Assembly: GCA_964449985.1 (NCBI GenBank)
Contig: CAYVCG010000005.1
Span: 1-52,472 of the forward strand
Length of the DNA stretch: 52,472 nucleotides
Direction of reading: 5' to 3'
Origin: CAYVCG01 sp964449985
GTDB taxonomy: Bacteria > Bacillota > Clostridia > Lachnospirales > WRAX01
How positions within the stretch are numbered: position 1 is the first letter of the stretch; each line of letters begins with the position of its first letter. The translations under genes and the position numbers were made by a program. Below are positions 34,924 through 44,053 of this stretch, piece by piece. The notes under the pieces were generated by a model. That model searched no databases and was not told where the DNA came from. It saw only the letters and a program-made list of their open reading frames with translations.

Positions 34924-37182
34924 TTATGTTGTAATGCGTTCCGCCTCATGAACTCCTTGCACAGATAAAAGGCGTTTCATAGTTTTATCCAGCTCTTCCT
35001 TAGATTTTATTATTATACCAATATTAAACAGCGCTTCTCCCTTAACAATCCTTGCATTAATGGATTTTACAGCAATTTTCAGCTCAGTAAATACGTTGGA
35101 TACGTCAAACAGCAGCCCTATTCTGTCATCACCGACCACTTTAATATCAGCACGGAAATAAACATCGTCTGCAACGCCAGTTGGCAATTGCCATTCGGAT
35201 TCAATAAGACGGTGCCTTTCCAAATCATCAAGATTTATTATGTTAACACAATCCGTTCTGTGTATAGAAACGCCTCTGCCCCTTGTAACAAAGCCAACGA
35301 TTTCATCTCCCGGAACAGGACTGCAACATTTCGAAAAGCGAACGGAAATATCTCCAACTCCCTTGACAGTAATTGCACTGCTTTTAGAGCCTGTTCTTCT
35401 GCGGTTCTGTTCATCATCACTTTTATCAAGGGTAAGCAGCTTAATAGCTGCCTCTTCCTTATCCACTTTTTTATTGTTTTCCCGCAGATATTCATCATAT
35501 AAGCGGTTTATAACCTGCAATTCCCGCAGACCGCCATACCCGACGGCAGCACAGACAGAATACCAATCAACAAGGTTAAACCTGTTTAAAATTACAGAAA
35601 TGCGCTCTGGCGTAGCCAATTCTGAAAGCTGTAGACCTTTCTTTTTTGCGCCCTTTTCCAGCATTTCTTTGCCGCGCAGCATGTTTTCCTCTTTATTTTC
35701 ACGCTTGAACCATTGATTAATTTTGCTCTTTGCTTGGCTTGATTTGACGATTTTCAGCCAATCTCTACTTGGACCTTTGGAGTTTTGGCTCGTCAAAATT
35801 TCAACACGGTCGCCTGTCGACAAAACAAAATCTATCGTTACTATCTTTCCATTGACCTTTGCCCCGACCATTTTATTCCCAACTGCGCTATGAATCGCAT
35901 ACGCAAAGTCTATAGGCGTTGAACCATTAATCAGGCTTATAACTTCGCCTTTAGGGGAAAAGCAATAAATATGGTCTTTATAAACGTTTAAGTCAAACTT
36001 AATCGCATCCAGATATTCCTTGTTGTCAGAATACTCTCTCTGCCATTCCAATATCTGCCTGAGCCATGAAAGCTTTGCTTCCTCACTACCGTCTTCAACT
36101 TTTCCGCCTTTGCCTGATTTGTATTTCCAGTGCGCCGCGATGCCATATTCTGCCGTTCTATGCATCTCATGGGTTCTTATTTGAATCTCAAACGGTTCGC
36201 CCTCAGGCCCAATCAATGTGTTATGCAAAGAGCTATACATATTTGATTTTGGCATCGCTATATAATCTTTAAAACGCCCTGGTATTGGGCGATACATCTC
36301 ATGAACTATACCAAGAACGGCATAACAATCCCTAACGGAATCAACCAAAACCCTGACAGCAAATAAATCATATATTTGATCAAGAGTCTTGTTCTGGCCT
36401 ATCATCTTTTTATAAATACTGAAGAAATGCTTTGGCCTGCCTTCAACCTGACAGTCTACTTCATTTTCATGCATTTTTAATTTAACGTCCTGAACTATTC
36501 TATTAACATAATCCTCACGCTCGGATTGTTTACGTTGGATTTTATCTTTAAGCTCATAATAAGCCGTCGGATTTATATACCTAAATGACAAGTCTTCAAG
36601 CTCATAACGGATTTTTGATATACCGAGCCTATGCGCTATAGGGGCATATATATCAAGCGTCTCTTGAGCTTTTTCCTGTTGTTTCTCAGGAGACATGTAT
36701 TTAAGCGTCCGCATATTGTGAAGCCTGTCAGCAACCTTTATTAATATAACTCGAATATCCTCTGCCATAGCAAGGAACATCTTTCTGTAGTTATCTGCCT
36801 GCTCCTCCTCTAGCGAAGTATACTCAATCTTCTCCAACTTTGTTACACCATCAACGATAAGAGCAACTTCCTCGCTGAACATACGCGCGATATCATCTCT
36901 AGAATACTCTGTATCCTCTATAATATCATGCAAAATACCCGCAACAATAGTTTCTATATCAAGCTCCAAATCAGCCAGAATCAGCGCTACAGAAAGGGGA
37001 TGAATAATATATGGCTCGCCTGATTTACGCAATTGATTACCGTGAGCCTGTTTTGCAAGTAAATAAGCCTTCTCAATACGCGAAAAATCATCAGAAGGGT
37101 GATATTTAAGCATTTTTTTCATGAGCTTATTAAATATTTCCTCATGAGTATAAACCTTATCCCTCTTGCTGCTTTCAGACAT
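34924..37182 (-). CDS. relA: Bifunctional (p)ppGpp synthetase/hydrolase
   Basis: A 752-residue Rel protein that makes and degrades (p)ppGpp in the stringent response. It has an HD hydrolase domain (HGNQLRKSGEPYIIHPL, HDIIEDT), a synthetase domain with RFKDYIAMPKSNMYSSLH (the RFKD form typical of bifunctional enzymes), TGS (INGSTPIDFAYAIHSAVG) and a C-terminal ACT domain. The start at 37182 has AGGAG 8 nt upstream. Lower GTP during the stringent response would also relieve CodY, whose gene is next on the same strand. The dtd gene often found just downstream of relA is absent. Confidence 0.96.
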   Translation of the reverse strand: MSESSKRDKVYTHEEIFNKLMKKMLKYHPSDDFSRIEKAYLLAKQAHGNQLRKSGEPYIIHPLSVALILADLELDIETIVAGILHDIIEDTEYSRDDIARMFSEEVALIVDGVTKLEKIEYTSLEEEQADNYRKMFLAMAEDIRVILIKVADRLHNMRTLKYMSPEKQQEKAQETLDIYAPIAHRLGISKIRYELEDLSFRYINPTAYYELKDKIQRKQSEREDYVNRIVQDVKLKMHENEVDCQVEGRPKHFFSIYKKMIGQNKTLDQIYDLFAVRVLVDSVRDCYAVLGIVHEMYRPIPGRFKDYIAMPKSNMYSSLHNTLIGPEGEPFEIQIRTHEMHRTAEYGIAAHWKYKSGKGGKVEDGSEEAKLSWLRQILEWQREYSDNKEYLDAIKFDLNVYKDHIYCFSPKGEVISLINGSTPIDFAYAIHSAVGNKMVGAKVNGKIVTIDFVLSTGDRVEILTSQNSKGPSRDWLKIVKSSQAKSKINQWFKRENKEENMLRGKEMLEKGAKKKGLQLSELATPERISVILNRFNLVDWYSVCAAVGYGGLRELQVINRLYDEYLRENNKKVDKEEAAIKLLTLDKSDDEQNRRRTGSKSSAITVKGVGDISVRFSKCCSPVPGDEIVGFVTRGRGVSIHRTDCVNIINLDDLERHRLIESEWQLPTGVADDVYFRADIKVVGDDRIGLLFDVSNVFTELKIAVKSINARIVKGEALFNIGIIIKSKEELDKTMKRLLSVQGVHEAERITT

Positions 37183-37252
37183 CCATCCATCTCCTTTCAT
37201 TACATATTAAATAAAAATAACAACACCCATAAAAACACGAATAATATACATT

Positions 37253-37281
37253 ATTATAGTTATATGAGCATTTAATTGCAA
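37253..37281 (-). promoter_or_regulatory. relA promoter
   Basis: TTGCAA (37276-37281), 17-nt spacer, perfect TATAAT (37253-37258), with a leader of about 65 nt. Confidence 0.7.
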
Positions 37282-37347
37282 GTACTATAAAAATTATTTT
37301 TATGTAATTACTAAGAATATTATATCAATAAATTTCTATTTAAGCTA

Positions 37348-37380
37348 AACCCCCGTCAATTTTAATACTTGACAGGGGTT
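37348..37380 (-). terminator. Terminator after codY
   Basis: On the minus strand AACCCCTGTCAA pairs with TTGACGGGGGTT (12 bp, one G-U) around a 9-nt loop. The T tract is weak on the minus side and better on the plus side. Confidence 0.65.
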
Positions 37381-37419
37381 TTATTATAATTTATACTTTG
37401 AAAACTTGAATTTTATGAC

Positions 37420-38202
37420 CTAGCTTCGATAATTTTTCATTTCATCAACTAAATAAGAGTTTATAACCTTAATATAAGTGCCCTTCATCCCAAGCGACCT
37501 TGATTCAATAACCCCGGCGCTTTCAAGCTTTCTCAGGGCATTAACAATAACTGAACGCGTTATACCAACCTTATCAGCTATCTTGCTTGCAACAAGCAAG
37601 CCTTCCATGCCATTGAGCTCCTGAAAGATATGAACAACAGCCTCCAGCTCGGAATAAGACAGCGTTCCAAGTGCAGACTTTACAGTTTCACTCTTTCTTG
37701 ATTCCTCAACTAATTCTTCATTTTGAGTATACGCAATTATAAGAGACAAAGCGGCAGAGCAAAATTCCGCAATGATCGTGTTATCAAGCGTAAACTCACC
37801 TTCAGTTTTGTAAAGAATCATTGTTCCGTTTCTTTTACCAACCGCAATTGTCGGAAAAATTGCAGCAACTGCTTTTTTTACTTCTTCTTTTGTAGCATTT
37901 TTAATATAGTAACTGTTTAAACCTGTGTTTATCTTTGCCTCATAAACAAGCTTCAACTGCTCGTTAAGCTGAGCATCGATATAATTGTGACCTTTCGATT
38001 GCCTAATGTTAATAAGAGATTCATTTTCATCAAGCAAAACATTAGACAGAACCTTCCCTGCCTTGTTAACCAACAATACGTTAGAGCTGCACTGTCTTCC
38101 TATCTCTCTGCAAACGCAATTAAGCAGCTCCAAATTTTCAAAATCAGTGTTTTGAATGACACCTTTAAGGTCGCACGTCAGTTCTAATAAGTCCTTATCC
38201 AT
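37420..38202 (-). CDS. codY: GTP-sensing pleiotropic repressor CodY
   Basis: A 260-residue global regulator that responds to GTP and branched-chain amino acids and represses nutrient-acquisition genes during growth. It has an N-terminal GAF-like effector domain and a C-terminal winged helix (EGLLVASKIADKVGITRSVIVNALRKLESAG) with the near-invariant LGMKGTYIKVIN after it. A GGGGGG motif lies 7-8 nt before the ATG. It is monocistronic between its own promoter and terminator. Clostridia often place it after topA, as seen here. Confidence 0.95.
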   Translation of the reverse strand: MDKDLLELTCDLKGVIQNTDFENLELLNCVCREIGRQCSSNVLLVNKAGKVLSNVLLDENESLINIRQSKGHNYIDAQLNEQLKLVYEAKINTGLNSYYIKNATKEEVKKAVAAIFPTIAVGKRNGTMILYKTEGEFTLDNTIIAEFCSAALSLIIAYTQNEELVEESRKSETVKSALGTLSYSELEAVVHIFQELNGMEGLLVASKIADKVGITRSVIVNALRKLESAGVIESRSLGMKGTYIKVINSYLVDEMKNYRS

Positions 38203-38305
38203 TTTAATCCCCCCTAGACTTTCCCCCTACTTCTTTTTTAAGCGATATAGTTGAACCCTAAATATATCTAATTATATTAATTAAAACATTTTAATCATAT
38301 AGTAT

Positions 38306-38334
38306 ATAATATTTTTATACTTTAGGCATTGCAA
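38306..38334 (-). promoter_or_regulatory. Possible codY promoter
   Basis: TTGCAA (38329-38334), 17-nt spacer, TATTAT (38306-38311). It lies about 100 nt upstream of codY. The rest of the topA-codY gap (38335-38540) is AT-rich with nothing else recognised. Confidence 0.45.
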
Positions 38335-38543
38335 CCATAGCTTGTGCTTATTATTATGATAGCATATTTAATTATAATTTGCAATTGATTAGGAAATTTT
38401 ATTATTTTACAAATTTTTAAAATCTTTTAAATAATGACACACTTATATCTCTAATATTGACATATTTAAAAGCATTTATACAATTTTATCAACAATAAAA
38501 TTCTTTATATAATCAGCAAATTTTATTTTGGGAGTGGGGATAT

Positions 38544-38572
38544 AAAAAAGAAAAAGCAGCCAAAAGCTGCTT
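38544..38572 (-). terminator. Terminator overlapping the topA stop codon
   Basis: AAGCAGC and GCTGCTT pair around a 5-nt loop, followed by TTTCTTTTTT on the minus strand. The stem includes the first bases of the topA stop codon. Confidence 0.85.
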
Positions 38573-40586
38573 AATCCTCAACATCTTTAGAAAAAGAACA
38601 CTCCGGACTTGCACAATAAACCTTGCGTTTTTTTGTGCCTTTTTCTAAGAGCACACCGCCGCATGCGGGACATTTTTCGCCAGTCGGTTTGCTCCAAGAC
38701 ATAAATTCACATTCCGGATTTCTTTCACAACCATAATATTTCCGGCCTTTTTTTGTTTTTTTGACCAAAACCTTGCAGGAACATAAAGGACAACTTATGC
38801 CCGTATCCTCAAAAAACGGAAGAGTATTTCGGCATTCCGGAAAACCTGGGCAAGCAAGGAATTTACCAAATCTGCCATATTTTATTACCATGTTTCTGCC
38901 GCATGATTCGCAAACGATATCTGTTTCCTCATCAGCCAGCTCAACCTCAGTAATTTTGCTTTCCGCCTCATTTATTTGCTCACTAAACTTAGGATAAAAA
39001 TGCCTTATTATGTCTTTCCATTCCATTCCGCCATCTTCGACCCTATCCAAGTTTTCTTCCATTTTTGCAGTAAATCCAATATTTACAATATCCTCGAAAT
39101 TATTTTTCATAATATCGTTGACNNNNNNNNNNNNNNNNNNNNNNNNNNNNNNNNNNNNNNNNNNNNNNNNNNNNNNNNNNNNNNNNNNNNNNNNNNNNNN
39201 NNNNNNNNNNNNNNNNNNNNNNCTTTCGCCTGCATCATCGTCATCGTCTTTTTTATAGATTTTTTTATAACCTTCAAACTTTAAAACAGAGCCCGAAGCC
39301 CTAAAAACGTATGCGCCATTAAGGATTTTAGCCGTAACTGTGTCAAAAACAGCCGGTGTCATCTGGCTCGCCGCAAAGCGTTCCCATATGAGAGTATATA
39401 GCTTGAACTGCTCTTTTGTCAGAGATTCTTTAATTGATTCGGGGGTTCTCAAAATGCTTGTGGGGCGGATAGCCTCATGAGCGTCTTGGGATCGGGATTT
39501 TGATTTGAAGTCGTTCTTTTCGTCAGGAACATATTCTTTACCATATAGATCGGTAATATATGTTTTTAATTCACTGAAAGCTTCATCCGAAATTCGAACA
39601 GAATCCGTACGAATATATGAAACAAGACCGGTTATACCCTCGCCCTTTATTTCAATACCTTCATAAAGCTGCTGTGCAATAGACATAACCTTGCTTGTAG
39701 AATAGCCAAATGATTTTGATGCTTCCTGCTGCAATGTGCTTGTCGTAAACGGTGGGTTGGGTTTTTTAACCCGAACACCGCGTTTAACTTCCGACACCAA
39801 AAATTCGCCCTTTTCAAGCTCATTTAATATATTTTCTGTTTGCTCACGGTTTGTAAGCTCTATCTTTTCCTTATCCGTGCCATAAAACTTTGCCAAAAGT
39901 TTTTTTGACTTTTGAGTTTTTAGCTCCGCATCCAAAGACCAATACTCGACAGGCTCAAAAGTAGCTATTTCCTCTTCTCTATCGCAAATAATTTTGAGCG
40001 CTACAGACTGAACCCTACCTGCACTAAGGCCCTTTTTCACCTTTTTCCAAAGCAAAGGGCTTATTTTATAGCCCACAATCCTGTCCAAAGACCTTCTCGC
40101 TTGTTGCGCATCAACAAGGGACATATCTATGGCTCTGGACTCCTTTATCGACCTTTTTACTGCGTTTTTCGTTATTTCATTAAACGTTATTCTCTTTGCC
40201 TTTTTATCTTCGAGCTTCAAAGAATGCATAAGGTGCCATGAAATGGCTTCGCCTTCACGATCCGGGTCTGTCGCCAGATAGACTTTATCGGCGTTTTTAA
40301 CCTCTTTACGCAGCTTTGCCAATAGCTCGCCTTTTCCTCTTATTGTAATATATTTTGGTTCAAAATCGTTTTCGACATTAACACCGAGCTCGCTTTTGGG
40401 CAAATCACGCACATGACCCATAGAAGCTTCGATCTTATATGACGAACCTAAAAACTTTTTTAACGTTTTTGCTTTGGCTGGCGACTCAACTATAACCAAA
40501 TTTTTTGCAGAAGCAGTTTTAGCGGCTGAGGCTTTTGAGGCACGGCTGCTGCCGGTCTCTTTTTTCGCTGCCGAACTTTTTGCCAC
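38571..40586 (-). CDS. topA: DNA topoisomerase I, with a real assembly gap
   Basis: Type IA topoisomerase that relaxes negative supercoils. A 28-residue Lys/Ala/Ser-rich N-terminal extension precedes the TOPRIM domain (NLVIVESPAKAKTL, ATDPDREGEAISWHL). The catalytic Tyr is in GLVSYIRTDSVRIS. Three Cys4 zinc ribbons end the protein (CESCG, CPLCS, CPACG). The 100 N (39123-39222) replace the segment between EGYKKIY and VNDIM that normally holds FTQPPxRYTEASLVK and GRPSTYAP. By comparison with Bacillus TopA about 85-90 residues are missing, more than 100 nt. The flanks share no duplicate, unlike the other gaps. The start is GTG with AAGGAGG 8 nt upstream. Confidence 0.95.
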   Translation of the reverse strand: MAKSSAAKKETGSSRASKASAAKTASAKNLVIVESPAKAKTLKKFLGSSYKIEASMGHVRDLPKSELGVNVENDFEPKYITIRGKGELLAKLRKEVKNADKVYLATDPDREGEAISWHLMHSLKLEDKKAKRITFNEITKNAVKRSIKESRAIDMSLVDAQQARRSLDRIVGYKISPLLWKKVKKGLSAGRVQSVALKIICDREEEIATFEPVEYWSLDAELKTQKSKKLLAKFYGTDKEKIELTNREQTENILNELEKGEFLVSEVKRGVRVKKPNPPFTTSTLQQEASKSFGYSTSKVMSIAQQLYEGIEIKGEGITGLVSYIRTDSVRISDEAFSELKTYITDLYGKEYVPDEKNDFKSKSRSQDAHEAIRPTSILRTPESIKESLTKEQFKLYTLIWERFAASQMTPAVFDTVTAKILNGAYVFRASGSVLKFEGYKKIYKKDDDDDAGEXXXXXXXXXXXXXXXXXXXXXXXXXXXXXXXXXXVNDIMKNNFEDIVNIGFTAKMEENLDRVEDGGMEWKDIIRHFYPKFSEQINEAESKITEVELADEETDIVCESCGRNMVIKYGRFGKFLACPGFPECRNTLPFFEDTGISCPLCSCKVLVKKTKKGRKYYGCERNPECEFMSWSKPTGEKCPACGGVLLEKGTKKRKVYCASPECSFSKDVED
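39123..39222. other. Assembly gap (100 N) in topA, true missing sequence
   Basis: No repeated flank is present. Placeholder length; from family comparison the real gap should be roughly 250-270 nt. Confidence 0.75.
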
Positions 40587-40613
40587 TCACAAAACCTCCT
40601 TCGTAATCCCGGC

Positions 40614-41723
40614 CTAAAAATTTCTTATATATCTTTGCCCGGGCAAACGATTTACACAATTTTTTATTTCCAACAGCGTTAGGCAAAACTGTACCGTCTG
40701 CATGTCTAGCCTTGCCTTTTGACCTATATCCTCGACTAAGATAGGCTCAATACCAATACAGTTGTAAACAGTTCTTTCATCCTGGCTTAAATCCAAGGTT
40801 TCCTTTTCATCTTTCCCATTAACAACTGTATTATGTTCTATTATATGCGCTGTGTCAATACCTAAACCCTCTAAGACGTCCTTATAATTTGTGACAAGGC
40901 ATGCTCCGTCTTTTATAAGCCGGTTGACTCCAGCGCTTAGTTTGCTGAAAATACTGCCAGGCACGGCAAATATTTCCCTACCTTGTTCGAGAGCCTGCTC
41001 CACTGTTATATTGGTGCCGCTTTTTTCCGCAGCTTCGACAACAAGCAGACCTCTGCTTAATCCGCTTATTATCCTGTTCCGAGCAGGAAAGTTGGCCGGG
41101 TGGGGTTTTGTTCCGGGGGGGTATTCGGAAATCAAGCACCCGTTTTGTTCTATCTCGGCCATCAAATTCATATTTTCCTGCGGATAGCAAATATCAAGCC
41201 CGTTGCCTAAAACTGCAATTGTTTGGCCGTTAACATCGATCGCACCCTTATGAGCCATACTATCAATACCTCTGGCCATACCGCTTACTATCGTAAAGCC
41301 GTTTGATGCCAGATTCTTGCTTAGCTCATAGGCGGCCATAACACCGTATTCTGATGAAATCCTTGAACCTATAATGCTGATATTTATAAAATTATTTCCA
41401 GGCAAACCGCCTTTTATGTATAAGCCGATGGGGGGATCGCTTATTTGTTTAAGCAGTTCTGGATAATTATCGTCATATATTGAGATGAAATTTATGCCTG
41501 ATGAGAACATTTTTTCATTTAATCTTTTTATTTGGTCATTCTTTCCTGAAGAAAGCATTTGTTTTATGCTATTTTCATGCAGCCATGACAATTTGCGCAA
41601 TTCAGACGCAGGCGCATTCCAGACGTTTTTGGCTCCACCAAAAACGTCTATCAGCGCTTTTATCCTTTTATTACCAAGGCCGGAGATGCCGGACAACCAC
41701 ATAATATAATTATTTTCATCCAC
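40614..41723 (-). CDS. dprA: DNA-processing protein DprA
   Basis: A 369-residue DprA (Smf) that loads RecA onto incoming single-stranded DNA during transformation. It has an N-terminal helical HhH-like region, a Rossmann core with the ISIIGSRISSEYG and SGMARGIDSMAHKGA motifs, and a C-terminal winged helix (310-369). The start is GTG with AAAGGA upstream. It lies in the tex-dprA-topA group with gaps of about 25 nt. Together with comFC it hints at transformation ability, but dprA and comFC are also common in non-competent species. Confidence 0.94.
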   Translation of the reverse strand: MDENNYIMWLSGISGLGNKRIKALIDVFGGAKNVWNAPASELRKLSWLHENSIKQMLSSGKNDQIKRLNEKMFSSGINFISIYDDNYPELLKQISDPPIGLYIKGGLPGNNFINISIIGSRISSEYGVMAAYELSKNLASNGFTIVSGMARGIDSMAHKGAIDVNGQTIAVLGNGLDICYPQENMNLMAEIEQNGCLISEYPPGTKPHPANFPARNRIISGLSRGLLVVEAAEKSGTNITVEQALEQGREIFAVPGSIFSKLSAGVNRLIKDGACLVTNYKDVLEGLGIDTAHIIEHNTVVNGKDEKETLDLSQDERTVYNCIGIEPILVEDIGQKARLDMQTVQFCLTLLEIKNCVNRLPGQRYIRNF

Positions 41724-41746
41724 AAGTTTTCATTCCTTTAATAATG

Positions 41747-43897
41747 CTATTCCTCTTTAATGCCCTTCATAGTCAAAGAAATGCGTTTTTTTGCTATATC
41801 AACGCCCAAAACCATTACCTTAACAATATCCCCAACGCTTATTGCTTCTAATGGATGCTTGATAAACCTTTCGGAAATCTGGGATACATGGACAAGCCCA
41901 TCTTGATGAACGCCGATATCCACAAACGCCCCAAAATCTATGACATTGCGCACTGTTCCTGTCAAAATCATGCCCTCTGTCAAATCCTCCATAGACAAAA
42001 CATCATGCCTAAGCACAGGCGCCGGCATATCATCACGAGGATCGCGCCCGGGTTTTTCAAGCTCTTTTACTATATCCTTAAGCGTTGGTACGCCAACTTC
42101 CAATTTTTTTGCTATTTCATCATAGCTATTTATTTGCTTTTCCAGATTTTTTATCCGTCTTTGAGACACGTCTCTAAGCGTATATCCCAAATGTTTTAAA
42201 AGCGATTCTGCAATATGATACGATTCCGGATGAACCGATGTATTGTCAAAAGGATTTTCCGCCTCCAAAATACGTAAAAATCCTGCGCACTGCTCAAAAG
42301 CTTTTGGCCCAAGCTTCTTTACTTTTAAAAGCTGCTTTCTATTAGTGAATTTTCCGTTTTCCTCACGGTATTCCAAAATATTTTTCGCAATGCTAGCACT
42401 TATGCCAGCAACGTATGACAATAATGACGGAGAAGCGGTGTTTAAATCAACGCCCACGTTATTAACACAGCTTTCTACAACTCCACCCAACGATTCGCTA
42501 AGCCTTTTTTGGTTCATATCATGCTGATATTGCCCCACGCCTATGCTCTTAGGATCAATCTTTACTAGCTCAGCAAGCGGATCTTGCAACCGTCTTCCAA
42601 TAGACACAGCGCTTCTAAGGGCAACGTCATAATCAGGAAACTCCTGAGCGCCCAACTTTGAAGCAGAATAAACAGATGCACCAGCCTCGTTTACAATAAC
42701 GTAAAACACCTGCTTATCAAGCTCTTTTATCATATCCACCGCAAAAAGTTCTGTTTCTCTGGAAGCTGTTCCGTTTCCTATCGCAATAACCTCTACTCCA
42801 TGCTTATCAATAAGTGGTTTCAGCTTTTTCTTCGCTTCTTCGGTTTTGTTTTGAGGGGCAGTTGGATAAATAACGCCAACATCCAACACCTTTCCTATGC
42901 CATCAATAATAGAAAACTTACAGCCAGTCCTAAAGCCTGGATCAAGAGCTAAAACAACTTTATCCTTTATTGGAGCCTGCATAAGAAGTTGTTTTAAATT
43001 CTCTGCGAAAACCTTTATAGCGCCCTCTTCCGACCTCTCAGTCAAGTCATTTCTAATTTCTCGCTCAATCGATGGTGCAATAAGGCGCCTATAGCTGTCT
43101 TCAATAGTTGCCGATATCAGGCTTTCTGTATATTTTTGTCTTTTATTTATTATTGTTTCCAAACGTCTTATTATCTCATCAACCGGCGCTTCAACCTTAA
43201 CAGCAAGAAAATCTTCCTTTTCGCCCCGGTTTATAGCAAGAACCCTATGCCCAGCAATCTTTTTAACAGGCTCTTGAAAATCGTAATACATTTCATAAAC
43301 AGATTCCTTTTCCGTATCCGTTGCCTTTGTTACTATAAGTCCATTTTTGACAGTTTCTTTTCTAATAATACTCCTGAAATTTGCATCGTCAGAGATTATT
43401 TCCGCGATTATATCTAAAGCACCGGAAATAGCATCCTCAACCGTCAAAACTTCTTTTTCTTCATTAATATAATCCACCGCATAGCTTTCCACGTCTTTTT
43501 CCAGGTTTTGCTCCCAAATAAGGATGGCAAGCGGCTCTAAGCCCTTTTCTTTTGCAATCGTTGCCCTCGTTCTGCGTTTTGGGCGGAATGGGCGGTAAAT
43601 ATCTTCCAACTCAGAGAGCAAAACAGCTTTTTCAAACTGCCCAATTATTTCATCAGTCAGCTTGCCCTGCTCTTCGATGCTTGCTTTATATTGTTCCTTT
43701 TTCTGCTCAAAATTTCGTAAATACGTAAGCCTGTCATACAACTCCCGAAGCACCTGGTCATCCAAAGAACCCGTAAGCTCCTTTCTGTATCTTGCAACAA
43801 ACGGTATCGTGTTTCCCTCGTCAAAAAGCTTCACCGTGTTTTCGACCTGATACTGCTTTATTTTAAATTCTTCTTCCAACGTCTTTAATATATCCAT
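41747..43897 (-). CDS. tex: Tex-family RNA-binding protein
   Basis: A 716-residue Tex homologue: a helical N-terminal region (1-190), a YqgF/RuvC-like domain (LALDPGFRTGCKFSIIDGIG), helix-hairpin-helix repeats (SPSLLSYVAGIS) and a C-terminal S1 domain (GMILTGTVRNVIDFGAFVDIG). Tex binds nucleic acids and influences transcription; the mechanism is not settled. The start at 43897 has AAAGGA 8 nt upstream. First gene of the tex-dprA-topA operon, with a good promoter. Confidence 0.94.
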   Translation of the reverse strand: MDILKTLEEEFKIKQYQVENTVKLFDEGNTIPFVARYRKELTGSLDDQVLRELYDRLTYLRNFEQKKEQYKASIEEQGKLTDEIIGQFEKAVLLSELEDIYRPFRPKRRTRATIAKEKGLEPLAILIWEQNLEKDVESYAVDYINEEKEVLTVEDAISGALDIIAEIISDDANFRSIIRKETVKNGLIVTKATDTEKESVYEMYYDFQEPVKKIAGHRVLAINRGEKEDFLAVKVEAPVDEIIRRLETIINKRQKYTESLISATIEDSYRRLIAPSIEREIRNDLTERSEEGAIKVFAENLKQLLMQAPIKDKVVLALDPGFRTGCKFSIIDGIGKVLDVGVIYPTAPQNKTEEAKKKLKPLIDKHGVEVIAIGNGTASRETELFAVDMIKELDKQVFYVIVNEAGASVYSASKLGAQEFPDYDVALRSAVSIGRRLQDPLAELVKIDPKSIGVGQYQHDMNQKRLSESLGGVVESCVNNVGVDLNTASPSLLSYVAGISASIAKNILEYREENGKFTNRKQLLKVKKLGPKAFEQCAGFLRILEAENPFDNTSVHPESYHIAESLLKHLGYTLRDVSQRRIKNLEKQINSYDEIAKKLEVGVPTLKDIVKELEKPGRDPRDDMPAPVLRHDVLSMEDLTEGMILTGTVRNVIDFGAFVDIGVHQDGLVHVSQISERFIKHPLEAISVGDIVKVMVLGVDIAKKRISLTMKGIKEE

Positions 43898-43935
43898 GCA
43901 TTTGTTCCTTTCGGTTTTATTTTCCAATTGCTCGT

Positions 43936-43964
43936 ATTATAACATCTTTTTATGATGTGTTCAA
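43936..43964 (-). promoter_or_regulatory. Promoter of tex-dprA-topA
   Basis: TTGAAC (43959-43964), 17-nt spacer, TATAAT (43936-43941), divergent from aroB. Confidence 0.75.
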
Positions 43965-43974
43965 AACATATTTC

Positions 43975-44003
43975 TTTACTCTTTAAAAAATATCTGCTAT
44001 TAT
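43975..44003 (+). promoter_or_regulatory. Possible aroB promoter
   Basis: TTTACT (43975-43980), 17-nt spacer, TATTAT (43998-44003), about 50 nt before the aroB start. The -35 boxes of this and the tex promoter are only about 11 bp apart. Confidence 0.5.
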
Positions 44004-44053
44004 TTAGGTGAACATTGATTAGGAAACAATATACACTTATGGGTGGTTTGATA

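Noticed and set aside
38456..38483. Plus-strand promoter TTGACA-16-TACAAT between codY and topA
   Set aside because: No plus-strand gene or terminator follows; chance matches are frequent in such AT-rich DNA.
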